From VAXT01 sp035318925 (lineage in GTDB: Bacteria; Actinomycetota; Thermoleophilia; Gaiellales; Gaiellaceae): a stretch of DNA of 64,000 nucleotides. Below, piece after piece: positions 7,087 to 15,122 of this stretch. The notes under the pieces were generated by a model. It made no database searches and was not told the origin of the DNA. It saw only the letters and a program-made list of their open reading frames with translations. The number at the start of each line of letters is the position of its first letter. Within the stretch, counting starts at the first letter, position 1. The DNA lies in assembly GCA_035318925.1 (NCBI GenBank), contig DATHDS010000012.1, forward strand, positions 62,001 to 126,000. Direction: 5' to 3'. The position numbers and the translations under genes are program-made.

Positions 7087-8673
7087 CTACTCGGCCGCGA
7101 TCAGGAGCGGATAGTGCGGCTGGCCGCCGGGGTGAACCTCGAGCTCGAGCTCCGGGTGCCGCTCGGCGACGCGGGCCAGGAGCGGCCCGAGCTCCGGCTC
7201 CTGCTCGCCGGTGATGAACGTCAGGACGTCGCGGGGCTCGCCGAGCAGGCGCTCGACCACGGAGTCGGCGACCGTGTCGAAGCTCGTCCCCCCGGCGACG
7301 GGCTCGCCCTCGGCGAGTCCGAGGTAGGCGCCGCGCACGATCTGCATCCCGTCGATGCTCACGTCCCTCGAGGCCACGGTAACGGCTCCGGTCGCGACGG
7401 CGGCCGCGGCGTCCTTCATCGCGGCCGCGTTCGGCTCCGCACCTGCCGCCGGATCGTAGGCGAGCATGGCGGCAAGGCCGGCCTGGAGCGAGCTCGACGG
7501 GACGACATGAACGGGGATCTCGGCCAGACGCGCCGCCTGCCGGGCGGCGAGGACGACGTTGTCGTTGTTGGCCAGCACGACCGCCTCCTCGGCCCGTGTG
7601 CTCTCGATCGCCTCGAGGAGCTCATCCGTCGAGGGGTTCATCGTCTCGCCGCCGTCGACGATTCCCGTTGCGCCCATGCTCTCGAACAAACGCCGGTTGC
7701 CCTCGCCCGCGACCACCGCAACGACTGCGGTCTTCCTCAGCTCGTGCAAGCCGGTCTGGGTCGCAAGCCGATCCTCACGGTGGGCCGACTGGACGTGCAT
7801 GTTCCCGATCTCGACCCCCTCGATCACCCCGAGCGCCGTCCCGGCGCGCAGTGCGGCCCCCGGGTCGTCGGTGTGCACGTGGGCCTTCAGCGCCCTCGCG
7901 TCGCCCACGACCAGGAGCGAGTCGCCGAGGGGCGCCAGCTCTCGCTCGAGCGCGGCGGCGTCGAGACTCTTTCCTTCGACGACGAACACGGTGCAGTAGC
8001 GGTAGCGGGACGCCTCCTGGTGGACAGCCTCCGGCGCAAGCCGCTCGGCCTCGACCGCCTCCGGCAGCGGTTCGCCGGCCAGGTGGGCCGCGAGGCCACG
8101 CACGATCTCGACGAGCCCGGCCGCCCCCGAGTCGACGACGCCCGCCTTGCGGAGAACCTCGAGCTGGTCGCGCGTCTCCTCGACGGCCTCGTCGCCGCGA
8201 CGCACGAGCTCGGCAAAGAGCTGGGGAAGGTCGAGGTCGGTGTGGGCGTCCGCCTCGTCCGCGAGCGCCCGGATCACGGTCAGGATCGTTCCCTCCACGG
8301 GTTCCTGCACGGCCGCGTAGGCCTTGTCGGAGGCCCCGCGGAGAGCCGCCGCCACGGCAGCGGCATCGACCGGCTCGGCGCCGGCCAGGACTTCGGACGC
8401 TCCCCGCACGATCTGCGACAGGATCACCCCCGAGTTCCCGCGAGCCCCGAGCAGGGCGGCGTGAGCCACCTCCTCCGCTAGGCCGGCCCGATCCGACCTT
8501 GCAACAGACTGTTGCAAAGTCTCGGTGACGGCCCGCACGGTGAGCAGCATGTTCGTTCCGGTGTCGCCGTCGGGCACCGGAAAGACGTTGAGATCGTCCA
8601 GGCGGGCGCGGTTGCGCTCGAGCGCGGTCTCCGCGGCACGGACGAGCTCAAAGACCGCGGCGCGCTCGCTCAT
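7087..8673 (-). CDS. fakA: Fatty acid kinase subunit FakA (DAK2/YloV family)
   Basis: 528 aa. The N-terminal DhaL/DAK2 kinase domain has the metal-ATP motif DGDTGTNM (~35-42) and ARGNSGVILSQ; the middle and C-terminal DegV-like domains follow. FakA phosphorylates the fatty acid held by FakB. First gene of an operon with the receiver protein and fakB. Residues 52-60 (TLQQSVARS) are encoded by a 27-bp palindrome (8495-8521) also present in trpCF. ATG start; rpmB lies just upstream on the same strand. Confidence 0.9.
   Translation of the reverse strand: MSERAAVFELVRAAETALERNRARLDDLNVFPVPDGDTGTNMLLTVRAVTETLQQSVARSDRAGLAEEVAHAALLGARGNSGVILSQIVRGASEVLAGAEPVDAAAVAAALRGASDKAYAAVQEPVEGTILTVIRALADEADAHTDLDLPQLFAELVRRGDEAVEETRDQLEVLRKAGVVDSGAAGLVEIVRGLAAHLAGEPLPEAVEAERLAPEAVHQEASRYRYCTVFVVEGKSLDAAALERELAPLGDSLLVVGDARALKAHVHTDDPGAALRAGTALGVIEGVEIGNMHVQSAHREDRLATQTGLHELRKTAVVAVVAGEGNRRLFESMGATGIVDGGETMNPSTDELLEAIESTRAEEAVVLANNDNVVLAARQAARLAEIPVHVVPSSSLQAGLAAMLAYDPAAGAEPNAAAMKDAAAAVATGAVTVASRDVSIDGMQIVRGAYLGLAEGEPVAGGTSFDTVADSVVERLLGEPRDVLTFITGEQEPELGPLLARVAERHPELELEVHPGGQPHYPLLIAAE
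8495..8521. repeat. 27-bp palindromic repeat inside fakA (copy 1)
   Basis: Thirteen-base arms around a central base (core GCAACAG-A-CTGTTGC). Identical to 32075-32101 except at positions 4 and 22. In fakA it is read as TLQQSVARS, the same frame that gives TLQQTVAKS in trpCF. No other copy was found in the window. Confidence 0.8.
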
Positions 8674-8692
8674 CGGCCCAGTTATAGAGCGG

Positions 8693-8884
8693 TCAGAGGG
8701 CTTTTTCGACTTTCCCGGCCTTCAGGCACCGGGTGCAGACGTATGCGCGCTGCGCGCGGCCATCCAGGAGCACGCGGACGCGCTGGAGGTTCGGGTCGAA
8801 GCGTCGCTTCGTCGCCACCATCGAGTGGCTCCGGTTGTTCCCGAATGACGGCTTCTTCCCGCAGACGGCGCAGATCCTGGACAT
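8693..8884 (-). CDS. rpmB: 50S ribosomal protein L28
   Basis: 63 aa. Begins with SRICAVCGKKPSFGN, contains the basic RRFDPNLQ segment, and ends in CTRCLKAGKV. The two CxxC pairs mark the zinc-binding (C+) form. Structural protein of the large ribosomal subunit. Length is normal. It lies between ribH and fakA on the same strand. Confidence 0.95.
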   Translation of the reverse strand: MSRICAVCGKKPSFGNNRSHSMVATKRRFDPNLQRVRVLLDGRAQRAYVCTRCLKAGKVEKAL

Positions 8885-8899
8885 GAGGCGGCAGTGTAG

Positions 8900-9580
8900 C
8901 TAGCGCAGTGGCCCTGCGGCCTGGGCCCGGAGCTGGGAGAAGATGTCGGCCATCTCGAGAGCGCTTCGCACCGCGTCTGCGGCGCGGTCGATCCGCTCTT
9001 CCGCCTGTTCGCGGTTGTCGACCGTCAGGACGCCGAACGCGACCGGCACGCCGGTCTCGATCGCAGCCAACTGGAGGCCGCTTGCGGCTTCGGCGGCGAT
9101 CAGGTCGGAGTGGCGCGTCTCGCCTCGGATCACGCAGCCGAGAGCGACGATGCACGCGTACCGGCGGGTCTTCGCGAGTGCCATCGTCGCCAGGGGCAGC
9201 TCGAAGGCACCGGGGACGGGCATGACCATGACCGCCTCGCGCGGCACCCCGAGCTCTTCGAGCTCGGCGAGCGCCCGCTCGAGCAGGCGATTCGTGATCT
9301 CGCCGTTGTAGCGGCTGACGACGATCCCGACCGCTCGGCGGCCGTCGGTGCCTCCCGCGAGAATCCCGTAGCCCTCGGGAATGCGAAGCTCGCCCTCGGC
9401 GTGCTCGGCCGCGGCCTCCGGCGGAGGCCCGGGCGGCCTGAGGACCGGAGCCGCACCGTCCTGCGGTGCCTCGGAGGTCTCGGGAGCTTCCGGCGCCTCG
9501 GGAAGGTCGGGCACCTCGGGGGCCGTAGGCTCCCCCAACTCGCTGAGGCGAGACTCGATCTCGTCGATGCGATCGCTCAT
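8900..9580 (-). CDS. ribH: 6,7-dimethyl-8-ribityllumazine synthase (lumazine synthase)
   Basis: 226 aa. The catalytic domain starts at about residue 70 and shows VVSRYNGEIT, PGAFELPLA, GCVIRGETRHSD and FGVLTVDN. It condenses ribityl-aminouracil with dihydroxybutanone phosphate, the penultimate riboflavin step. Ahead of it sits an unusual extension of ~65 residues rich in Pro, Glu and Ala, starting with a short predicted helix (DEIESRLSEL). ATG overlaps the ribBA stop by 4 bp (ATGA). Confidence 0.92.
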   Translation of the reverse strand: MSDRIDEIESRLSELGEPTAPEVPDLPEAPEAPETSEAPQDGAAPVLRPPGPPPEAAAEHAEGELRIPEGYGILAGGTDGRRAVGIVVSRYNGEITNRLLERALAELEELGVPREAVMVMPVPGAFELPLATMALAKTRRYACIVALGCVIRGETRHSDLIAAEAASGLQLAAIETGVPVAFGVLTVDNREQAEERIDRAADAVRSALEMADIFSQLRAQAAGPLR

Positions 9581-10839
9581 TCGTCCGTCGGCTCGGCCTC
9601 GAAGCGGAGATCCTGGTGATGCAGGCGGTGGCCCAGCTTGGCGCGCTTCGTCTCGAGATAGCGACGGTTCTCCTCGGTCGGCTCGGTCTCGATCGGCACC
9701 TGTTCGACGACGGTGAGGCCGAAGCCCTCGATCCCGGTCAGCTTCTTCGGATTGTTCGTCAGGATGCGGATCGTCGTCAGCCCGAGGTCGGCGAGGATCT
9801 GGTTGCCGATCCCGTACTCGCGCGCGTCGGCCGGCAGCCCGAGCTCGAGGTTCGCCTCGACCGTGTCGAGCCCCGACTCCTGGAGCTCGTAGGCCTTCAG
9901 CTTGTTCAGCAGGCCGATGCCACGTCCCTCCTGGGTCATGTACAGGAGCACGCCGCACTCCTCGGCCGCGAGCCGGGAGAGCGCCTGCTCGAGCTGCTCG
10001 CCGCAGTCGCAGCGCAGCGAGTGGAAGACGTCTCCCGTCAGGCACTCCGAGTGCACCCGGACGAGGACGTTCTCGGCGCCCTCGAGGTCTCCGCGGACGA
10101 GCGCGACGTGGTGCTTCCCCGACAGCTTCTCGCGGAACGCGATCGCGGTGAACTCGCCGTGCGAGGTCGGCAGGCGAACCTCGGCCGTGCGTTCGACCAG
10201 CTTCTCGGTCCTGCGCCGATACTCGATCAGATCGGCGACGGTGATCAGCTTGATGCCGTGCTGGGCGCAGTAGTCGACGAGGTCGGGGACGCGCGCCATC
10301 GTGCCGTCCTCCTTCATCACCTCGCAGACGACGCCGGCCGGGTTCAGCCCCGCGAGCCGGGCGAGGTCGACGGATGCCTCCGTCTGGCCGGCGCGGACGA
10401 GGACTCCCCCATCCCGCGCGCGGAGCGGGAAGACGTGGCCGGGCTGAATGACGTCGTTCGGGCCCTTCGTCGGGTCGACCGCGACCTGGATCGTGACCGA
10501 GCGGTCCTGGGCGGAGATGCCGGTGGTGACGCCCTCGCGAGCTTCGATCGAGACGGTGAAGGCGGTCTGCAGCGGCGCCTCGTTGTTCTCGGCCATCTGA
10601 CGGAGCGCGAGCTCGTCGCAGCGCTTCTCGGTCAGGCAAAGGCAGATCAGCCCGCGCGCGTGCATCGCCATGAAGTTGATCGCCTCGGGCGTTGCGAACT
10701 CGGCCGCGATCGTCAGGTCGCCCTCGTTCTCGCGGTCGGCTGCGTCGACGACGACGACGAACTTGCCCTGCCGGATGTCCTCGATCGCATCGTCGATCGC
10801 GGCAAAGGGGGTGGTCTTCTCGGGCGCCGTCTGGGTCAT
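9577..10839 (-). CDS. ribBA: Bifunctional DHBP synthase / GTP cyclohydrolase II
   Basis: 420 aa. N-terminal RibB domain with DRENEGDLT and HTEA-type active-site segment (RAGQTEASVDLARLAG), then RibA with the zinc site CLTGDVFHSLRCDC and the catalytic segment TQEGRGIGL. Supplies both riboflavin precursors, from ribulose-5-phosphate and GTP. Coupled by 4-bp overlaps to ribE upstream and ribH downstream. Confidence 0.95.
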   Translation of the reverse strand: MTQTAPEKTTPFAAIDDAIEDIRQGKFVVVVDAADRENEGDLTIAAEFATPEAINFMAMHARGLICLCLTEKRCDELALRQMAENNEAPLQTAFTVSIEAREGVTTGISAQDRSVTIQVAVDPTKGPNDVIQPGHVFPLRARDGGVLVRAGQTEASVDLARLAGLNPAGVVCEVMKEDGTMARVPDLVDYCAQHGIKLITVADLIEYRRRTEKLVERTAEVRLPTSHGEFTAIAFREKLSGKHHVALVRGDLEGAENVLVRVHSECLTGDVFHSLRCDCGEQLEQALSRLAAEECGVLLYMTQEGRGIGLLNKLKAYELQESGLDTVEANLELGLPADAREYGIGNQILADLGLTTIRILTNNPKKLTGIEGFGLTVVEQVPIETEPTEENRRYLETKRAKLGHRLHHQDLRFEAEPTDE

Positions 10840-11441
10840 GCGAGGGAAATCGTATCGGGGTGGATGAGCTTCTCGACGTACTTGGCGAGCACGTCCACTT
10901 CCAGATTGACCTCGTCGCCGGCCTGGAGGGCGCCGAAAGTCGTCTCCGCGAGCGTATGCGGGATGAGCGCGACCTCGAATGCGCCGTCGCGGAGCGCCGA
11001 GATCGTGAGCGACACGCCGCCGACGGCGATCGACCCTTTCTCGACGCAGTAGCGGAGGAGCTCGAGGGGCGCCTCGACCCACATCCGTGCGCCTTCCTCC
11101 TCCGGTTCGACCGATGCGACGCGCCCAACGCCGTCGACGTGGCCCTGGACGTAGTGGCCGCCGAGCGGCTCGCCCGCGCGAGTCGCCGTCTCGAGGTTGA
11201 CCTCGTCGCCCGGCGCGAGCCGCCCGAGGGTCGTCCGGCTGAGCGACTCGGGGACGGCCGTGACCGAGAAGCTGCCGTCGGAGATCGCGGTCGCGGTCAG
11301 GCAGCAGCCGTCGATCGAGACCGAGTCGCCGGTCCCGAGCAGAGCCGACGTGCCTGGCGCCTCGATCCGGAGGTGCCGGGCGTCGTCGACGCCTTCGACG
11401 GCGGCCACGCGTCCCCGCTCGCGAACGATGCCGGTGAACAT
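10836..11441 (-). CDS. ribE: Riboflavin synthase alpha chain
   Basis: 201 aa. Begins MFTGIV and holds two homologous lumazine-binding barrels (NLETATRAGEPLGGHYVQGHVDG between them; second copy with SIAVGGVSLTIS). It dismutates lumazine to riboflavin. ATG 11441 was chosen as the canonical MFTGI start. First gene of the ribE-ribBA-ribH unit. I looked for an FMN riboswitch in the ~100 bp upstream and saw none. Confidence 0.94.
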   Translation of the reverse strand: MFTGIVRERGRVAAVEGVDDARHLRIEAPGTSALLGTGDSVSIDGCCLTATAISDGSFSVTAVPESLSRTTLGRLAPGDEVNLETATRAGEPLGGHYVQGHVDGVGRVASVEPEEEGARMWVEAPLELLRYCVEKGSIAVGGVSLTISALRDGAFEVALIPHTLAETTFGALQAGDEVNLEVDVLAKYVEKLIHPDTISLA

Positions 11442-11540
11442 GACCGACAGGCTACAAGCGCGCTGGAGAGTCACACCTTCGGCGCGCGAGGTGGGAACCG
11501 CGTTTTTTCACCAGACCGATCGGGAAACCTCAGTATCGGA

Positions 11541-12083
11541 ATGGCCAATCGGTCTTTGGTAGAGGCGGGCCGGCCCCGCGTCCTTTCGCCCAGGGGAATT
11601 TGCGCCGTCTTGGAGGTGGCCTTCATCTGCGCCCTGATCGCAGCCGGCTGCGGGGTGAGCGTCGAGGTCTCGAAGGGCGATCTCGAGCCGAAGGCCGAGG
11701 CGCACTACCGCGCCGCCTGGCAACAAGGATGGGAACGGCTTGCGCCGCTCAACCGCGGCCTGGACGCTTGCAACGTGCCAGCGGGCACAAAGCAAGGGTG
11801 TTACAACGCCTCGCAGGCGATGATCGGCGGTGTCCAAGCGTTTCTCGACGATTTAGCCGCGGTCCGCGTGCCAAGCCGCTATCAGGCCGGCGATGAGACG
11901 TTGCGCCGTGCCCTGCGGACCTTGGTTGAAGGCTACGCCCGCAGGAACCGCGGAATTGCGACGAACGACAACGCCGACTTCATTGGCGGCAACGAGACTC
12001 TTAAACGAGCAAATGACCTGCTCAAGACGGCCTTCGGTCGATTTCCGATAGATGCGCAGGCGCAGCTGAACCCGCGGCCGTAA
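11541..12083 (+). CDS. Predicted lipoprotein of unknown function
   Basis: 180 aa. Signal peptide ending in a lipobox (ALIAAGC), then a helical domain with Cys in LDACNVPAG and KQGCYN. No family recognised. It lies on the opposite strand between ribD and ribE and so divides the riboflavin genes. Upstream (11442-11540) is a divergent promoter region with a run of six T at ~11502. Codon use is less GC-extreme than its neighbours, which may hint at a recent insertion; this is weak evidence. Confidence 0.72.
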   Translation: MANRSLVEAGRPRVLSPRGICAVLEVAFICALIAAGCGVSVEVSKGDLEPKAEAHYRAAWQQGWERLAPLNRGLDACNVPAGTKQGCYNASQAMIGGVQAFLDDLAAVRVPSRYQAGDETLRRALRTLVEGYARRNRGIATNDNADFIGGNETLKRANDLLKTAFGRFPIDAQAQLNPRP

Positions 12084-12104
12084 CGCCGACTGCGCACGCT
12101 GGGC

Positions 12105-13040
12105 TCAGGGCTCGTGGACATAGGCGGTCAGCAAGACGTCGGCGCCTATGGGCCGCGCGCTCAGGCGCTTGAGCGTTACCGGGGCGGGCAACGCGACGAG
12201 CAGGCCCGGTCCCTCGCCGGAGAGCTTCGGTGCGACGAACAGCATCAGCTTGTCCACGAGGTCAGCGGCGAAGAAGGACGCGGCGAGCGTCGGGCCTCCT
12301 TCGAGCAAAAGCGACTGCACGCCATGCGCGGCGAGGCGCTCGAGCTCTTCCTGCAGAGGCCCACCGAGCAGCTCGAGCTCGGATCCCTCCGGCAGTGGCC
12401 CGTGGCCGAACGCAATCCGCCGCGGCTGGCGCGCTGCGTCCACGTCGCGCGCGTCGAGCCGTGGGTTGTCGGCGCGAACGGTGCCCATTCCGACGGCGAC
12501 GGCATCCGACGCAGCCCGCAGCTCATGGACGTGTCGCCGGCTCTCCTCACCCGAGACCCAGCGCTCGCCGGGGACGCTGACCCGGCCGTCGAGTGTGACG
12601 GCCGCCTTGTAGGTAACGAACGGTCGCCGCTGCGTCACCCAGGTTCGCCAGGCTTCGTTCTGCGCACGCGCCTCGAAGGAGTCGACTAGCTCGACCTCGA
12701 CCCCCGCCGCCCGCAGCCGCTCGAGCCCTCCCCCGTGCTCCGGATGCGGATCGAGCGCCCCCGCGACGACATGCGCGATGCCGGCCTCCAGGATCGCGTC
12801 CACGCACGGCGGCGTGCGCCCGTGATGAGAACAGGGCTCGAGCGTCACGTAGAGCGTGGCGCCTCGCGCTGCCTCTCCCGCCGCCTCGAGCGCCACCACT
12901 TCGGCGTGCGGCCCGCCCTGCTGCTCGTGCCACCCTTCGCCGACGACCTCGCCGTCACGCACCACGACCGCGCCGACAACCGGGTTCGGGTGCGTCGTGC
13001 CACGCCCGCGCTCGGCGAGCTCGAGCGCCCGCTCGAGCAT
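12105..13040 (-). CDS. ribD: Riboflavin deaminase/reductase
   Basis: 311 aa. N-terminal cytidine-deaminase-like domain with zinc motifs HAE and PCSHHGRTPPC; C-terminal reductase domain with KAAVTLDGRVS and LLLEGGPTLAASF. Performs two successive steps from the GTP cyclohydrolase II product. The start overlaps the rpe stop by one base (TGATG). Confidence 0.94.
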   Translation of the reverse strand: MLERALELAERGRGTTHPNPVVGAVVVRDGEVVGEGWHEQQGGPHAEVVALEAAGEAARGATLYVTLEPCSHHGRTPPCVDAILEAGIAHVVAGALDPHPEHGGGLERLRAAGVEVELVDSFEARAQNEAWRTWVTQRRPFVTYKAAVTLDGRVSVPGERWVSGEESRRHVHELRAASDAVAVGMGTVRADNPRLDARDVDAARQPRRIAFGHGPLPEGSELELLGGPLQEELERLAAHGVQSLLLEGGPTLAASFFAADLVDKLMLFVAPKLSGEGPGLLVALPAPVTLKRLSARPIGADVLLTAYVHEP

Positions 13041-13720
13041 CAGGAGATCGCCTGGGCCAGCCGCCAGTAGGCCTCGACGATGTCCTCCTGGCCGAAGACG
13101 CTCGTGCCGGCGACAAAGAGGTTGGCCCCGGCGTCGCGAATCTCGGCCACATTCTCCGGGCCGACGCCACCGTCCACCTGCACGTGCACACCGTCGGGCA
13201 ACAGCTCCCGGAGGCGCCGCACGCGGGGAATCGACTCCGGCATGAACGGCTGACCCGAGTACCCCGGGTGGATGCTCATGCAGAGGACGAGGTCGACGAG
13301 CTCGCCGGCGGCCGCGACGACGTCGTCCGGCTCCGTCTCGGGGTTGAAGGCGACGCCGACACCCAGCTCGAGCTCGCGGGCCTGCCGGATCACGCCCGGG
13401 AGGTCGTCGCAGGCCTCGTAGTGCACGGTAACGCTGTCCCCGCCCGCCTCCGCGATCGCCCGAAAGTGCTTCTCGGGGCTCTCGACCATCAGATGGCAGT
13501 CGAGCACGCCGCCGAGCCGGTGGACGAGCGGCGAGATCGACTTGAGGACGATCGGGCCAATCGTGATCGGCTCGACGAAGTGCCCGTCACCGACGTCGAA
13601 CTGGAAGATGCGCGCCCCTGCCTGCATGACGGTCTCGATCTGCTCGCCGAGCCGCGAGAAGTCGGCCGCATAGATCGACGGCTCGATCTCGGCGGTGCGC
13701 ACCCATTCGTTCCAGCCCAT
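13040..13720 (-). CDS. rpe: Ribulose-phosphate 3-epimerase
   Basis: 226 aa TIM barrel. Shows EPSIYAADFSRL, the metal ligands in FDVGDGHFV and DCHLMVESPE, and QVDGGVGPENV. Interconverts ribulose-5-phosphate and xylulose-5-phosphate; ribulose-5-phosphate is also the RibB substrate, so the neighbourhood with rib genes makes metabolic sense. GAGAAG precedes ATG 13720. Confidence 0.94.
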   Translation of the reverse strand: MGWNEWVRTAEIEPSIYAADFSRLGEQIETVMQAGARIFQFDVGDGHFVEPITIGPIVLKSISPLVHRLGGVLDCHLMVESPEKHFRAIAEAGGDSVTVHYEACDDLPGVIRQARELELGVGVAFNPETEPDDVVAAAGELVDLVLCMSIHPGYSGQPFMPESIPRVRRLRELLPDGVHVQVDGGVGPENVAEIRDAGANLFVAGTSVFGQEDIVEAYWRLAQAIS

Positions 13721-13732
13721 CGTCGGATCTTC

Positions 13733-14551
13733 TCAGCCGCGCAGGCCCCGAAGGTATTCCTCGCCCGTCATGCGCCGTTTCCCCTCCGGCTGGACCTCGA
13801 GCAGCTCGAGCCGCCCGGCGGTCAGCTTCGACTCGGACGAAGCCGGGACGGCGCGCCATACGGTGAGCGTTCGGCCGTCGACCACCCCACGCGCGCCGAT
13901 GTGCGGCGAGAGGGCGCGGACCTGGTTGACGAGGTCTGCGGCCGGCCGATTCCAGTCGAGCTCGCGGTCGGCTGCGGTCAGCCGCTCCGCGTAGGTCGCG
14001 CCGTCGTCGGGCTGCGGATGGAACCTGGGCGCTTCGAGAACTCCCTCCAGGAGCTCGGCGGCGAGCGCTCCGGCCTTTGCATAAACGGAGCCGGCGTCCT
14101 CGTCAGCGTCGATTGGAAAGGCCCGCTGCGCCGCAATCGGGCCCGCGTCGAGCTCCGCCGTCGTGCGGTGGATCGTGACGCCGCTCTCGGTATCGCCGGC
14201 CATGATCGCGCGCTCGACCGGGGCCGCCCCGCGCCAGCGGGGAAGGAGTGACGGGTGGACGTTCAGCCAGAGCGTGCGGTCGAGCAGGGACTCCGGAATG
14301 AGCGCCCCGTAGGCGGCGACGACGATCGCCTCGACGTCGTCGACCGCGGTGGATTCGTTAAGCTTCTCGGGCTGGCGCACCTCGATCCCGAGCCGCTCGG
14401 CGGCCTCCTTCGCAGGCGGTGCGCCCACTTGCCGGCCTCGGCCGCGGGGCCGGTCCGGCCGCGTGATGAGGAACGCAACGTCGTGCTTTTCGCTCAGCCG
14501 CTCCAGCACGTCGGCCCCGAGCGGCGCCGTCGCCGCCACGGCGATGTTCAA
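13733..14551 (-). CDS. fmt: Methionyl-tRNA formyltransferase
   Basis: 272 aa. Formyl-folate transferase fold with NVHPSLLPRWRGAAPVERAI, the THRT-type loop and a C-terminal OB-like domain (LTVWRAVPA). Formylates initiator Met-tRNA. It is ~40 residues shorter than typical, with a compact C-terminal domain. TTG start overlaps the def stop (TTGA). Classic partner of def. Confidence 0.93.
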   Translation of the reverse strand: MNIAVAATAPLGADVLERLSEKHDVAFLITRPDRPRGRGRQVGAPPAKEAAERLGIEVRQPEKLNESTAVDDVEAIVVAAYGALIPESLLDRTLWLNVHPSLLPRWRGAAPVERAIMAGDTESGVTIHRTTAELDAGPIAAQRAFPIDADEDAGSVYAKAGALAAELLEGVLEAPRFHPQPDDGATYAERLTAADRELDWNRPAADLVNQVRALSPHIGARGVVDGRTLTVWRAVPASSESKLTAGRLELLEVQPEGKRRMTGEEYLRGLRG

Positions 14552-15108
14552 AGCGCGGCTGCCTGCCGCAGAACGGCAAGCGCCTCGCGGCGGCCCTCGG
14601 GCGTCGTCCGGTCGAGGATGAGCACGCCGTCGAGATGGTCGACCTCGTGCTGGGCAACCCGGGCTGCCAGCCCCTCGAGCTCGAGCTCGACCGGTGCCCC
14701 CTCGGCGTCACGCGCCTTCACCCGCAGGCTGACGGCGCGCTCGACCGGAACGACGACGCCTCGCAGCGACAGGCAGCCCTCGGTGTCCTCTTCCGTCTCG
14801 TCCGAGCGGTCGAGGATCACCGGGTTGACGAGGACCCGCGGCTCCTCCTCGTCCTCGGCCAGCAGGACGACGACCCGCCGGAGGACACCGACCTGGTTGG
14901 CGGCCAGGCCGACGCCCTGGGCGTCATGCATCAGCCGGGTCATGCGCTCGACGAGCTGGGCGAGATCGTCGTCGAACGCCTCCACTTCCTGAGCCTCGAG
15001 TCGCAGCACCGGATCGGGGTACTGGCGGATCTGGGCGAGCGCAAGCCGCCGCGTGGCTTCGGCCTGCGCGTCGAGCTCGTCGGTCTTGACCTGTCCTTCC
15101 TGGGCCAC
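14548..15108 (-). CDS. def: Peptide deformylase
   Basis: 186 aa. All three motifs are present: GVGLAANQ, EGCLSL and HEVDH (zinc site). Removes the N-formyl group from nascent proteins. The preferred start is GTG 15108, with TAGACT 7 nt upstream (15121-15116) and no SD, suggesting an internal leaderless promoter after priA. Confidence 0.93.
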   Translation of the reverse strand: MAQEGQVKTDELDAQAEATRRLALAQIRQYPDPVLRLEAQEVEAFDDDLAQLVERMTRLMHDAQGVGLAANQVGVLRRVVVLLAEDEEEPRVLVNPVILDRSDETEEDTEGCLSLRGVVVPVERAVSLRVKARDAEGAPVELELEGLAARVAQHEVDHLDGVLILDRTTPEGRREALAVLRQAAAL

Positions 15109-15122
15109 GATGTCGAGTCTAG

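Noticed and set aside
11442..11540. FMN riboswitch before ribE
   Set aside because: None of the conserved RFN helices or the GGGG-containing core could be found in the ~100 bp upstream.
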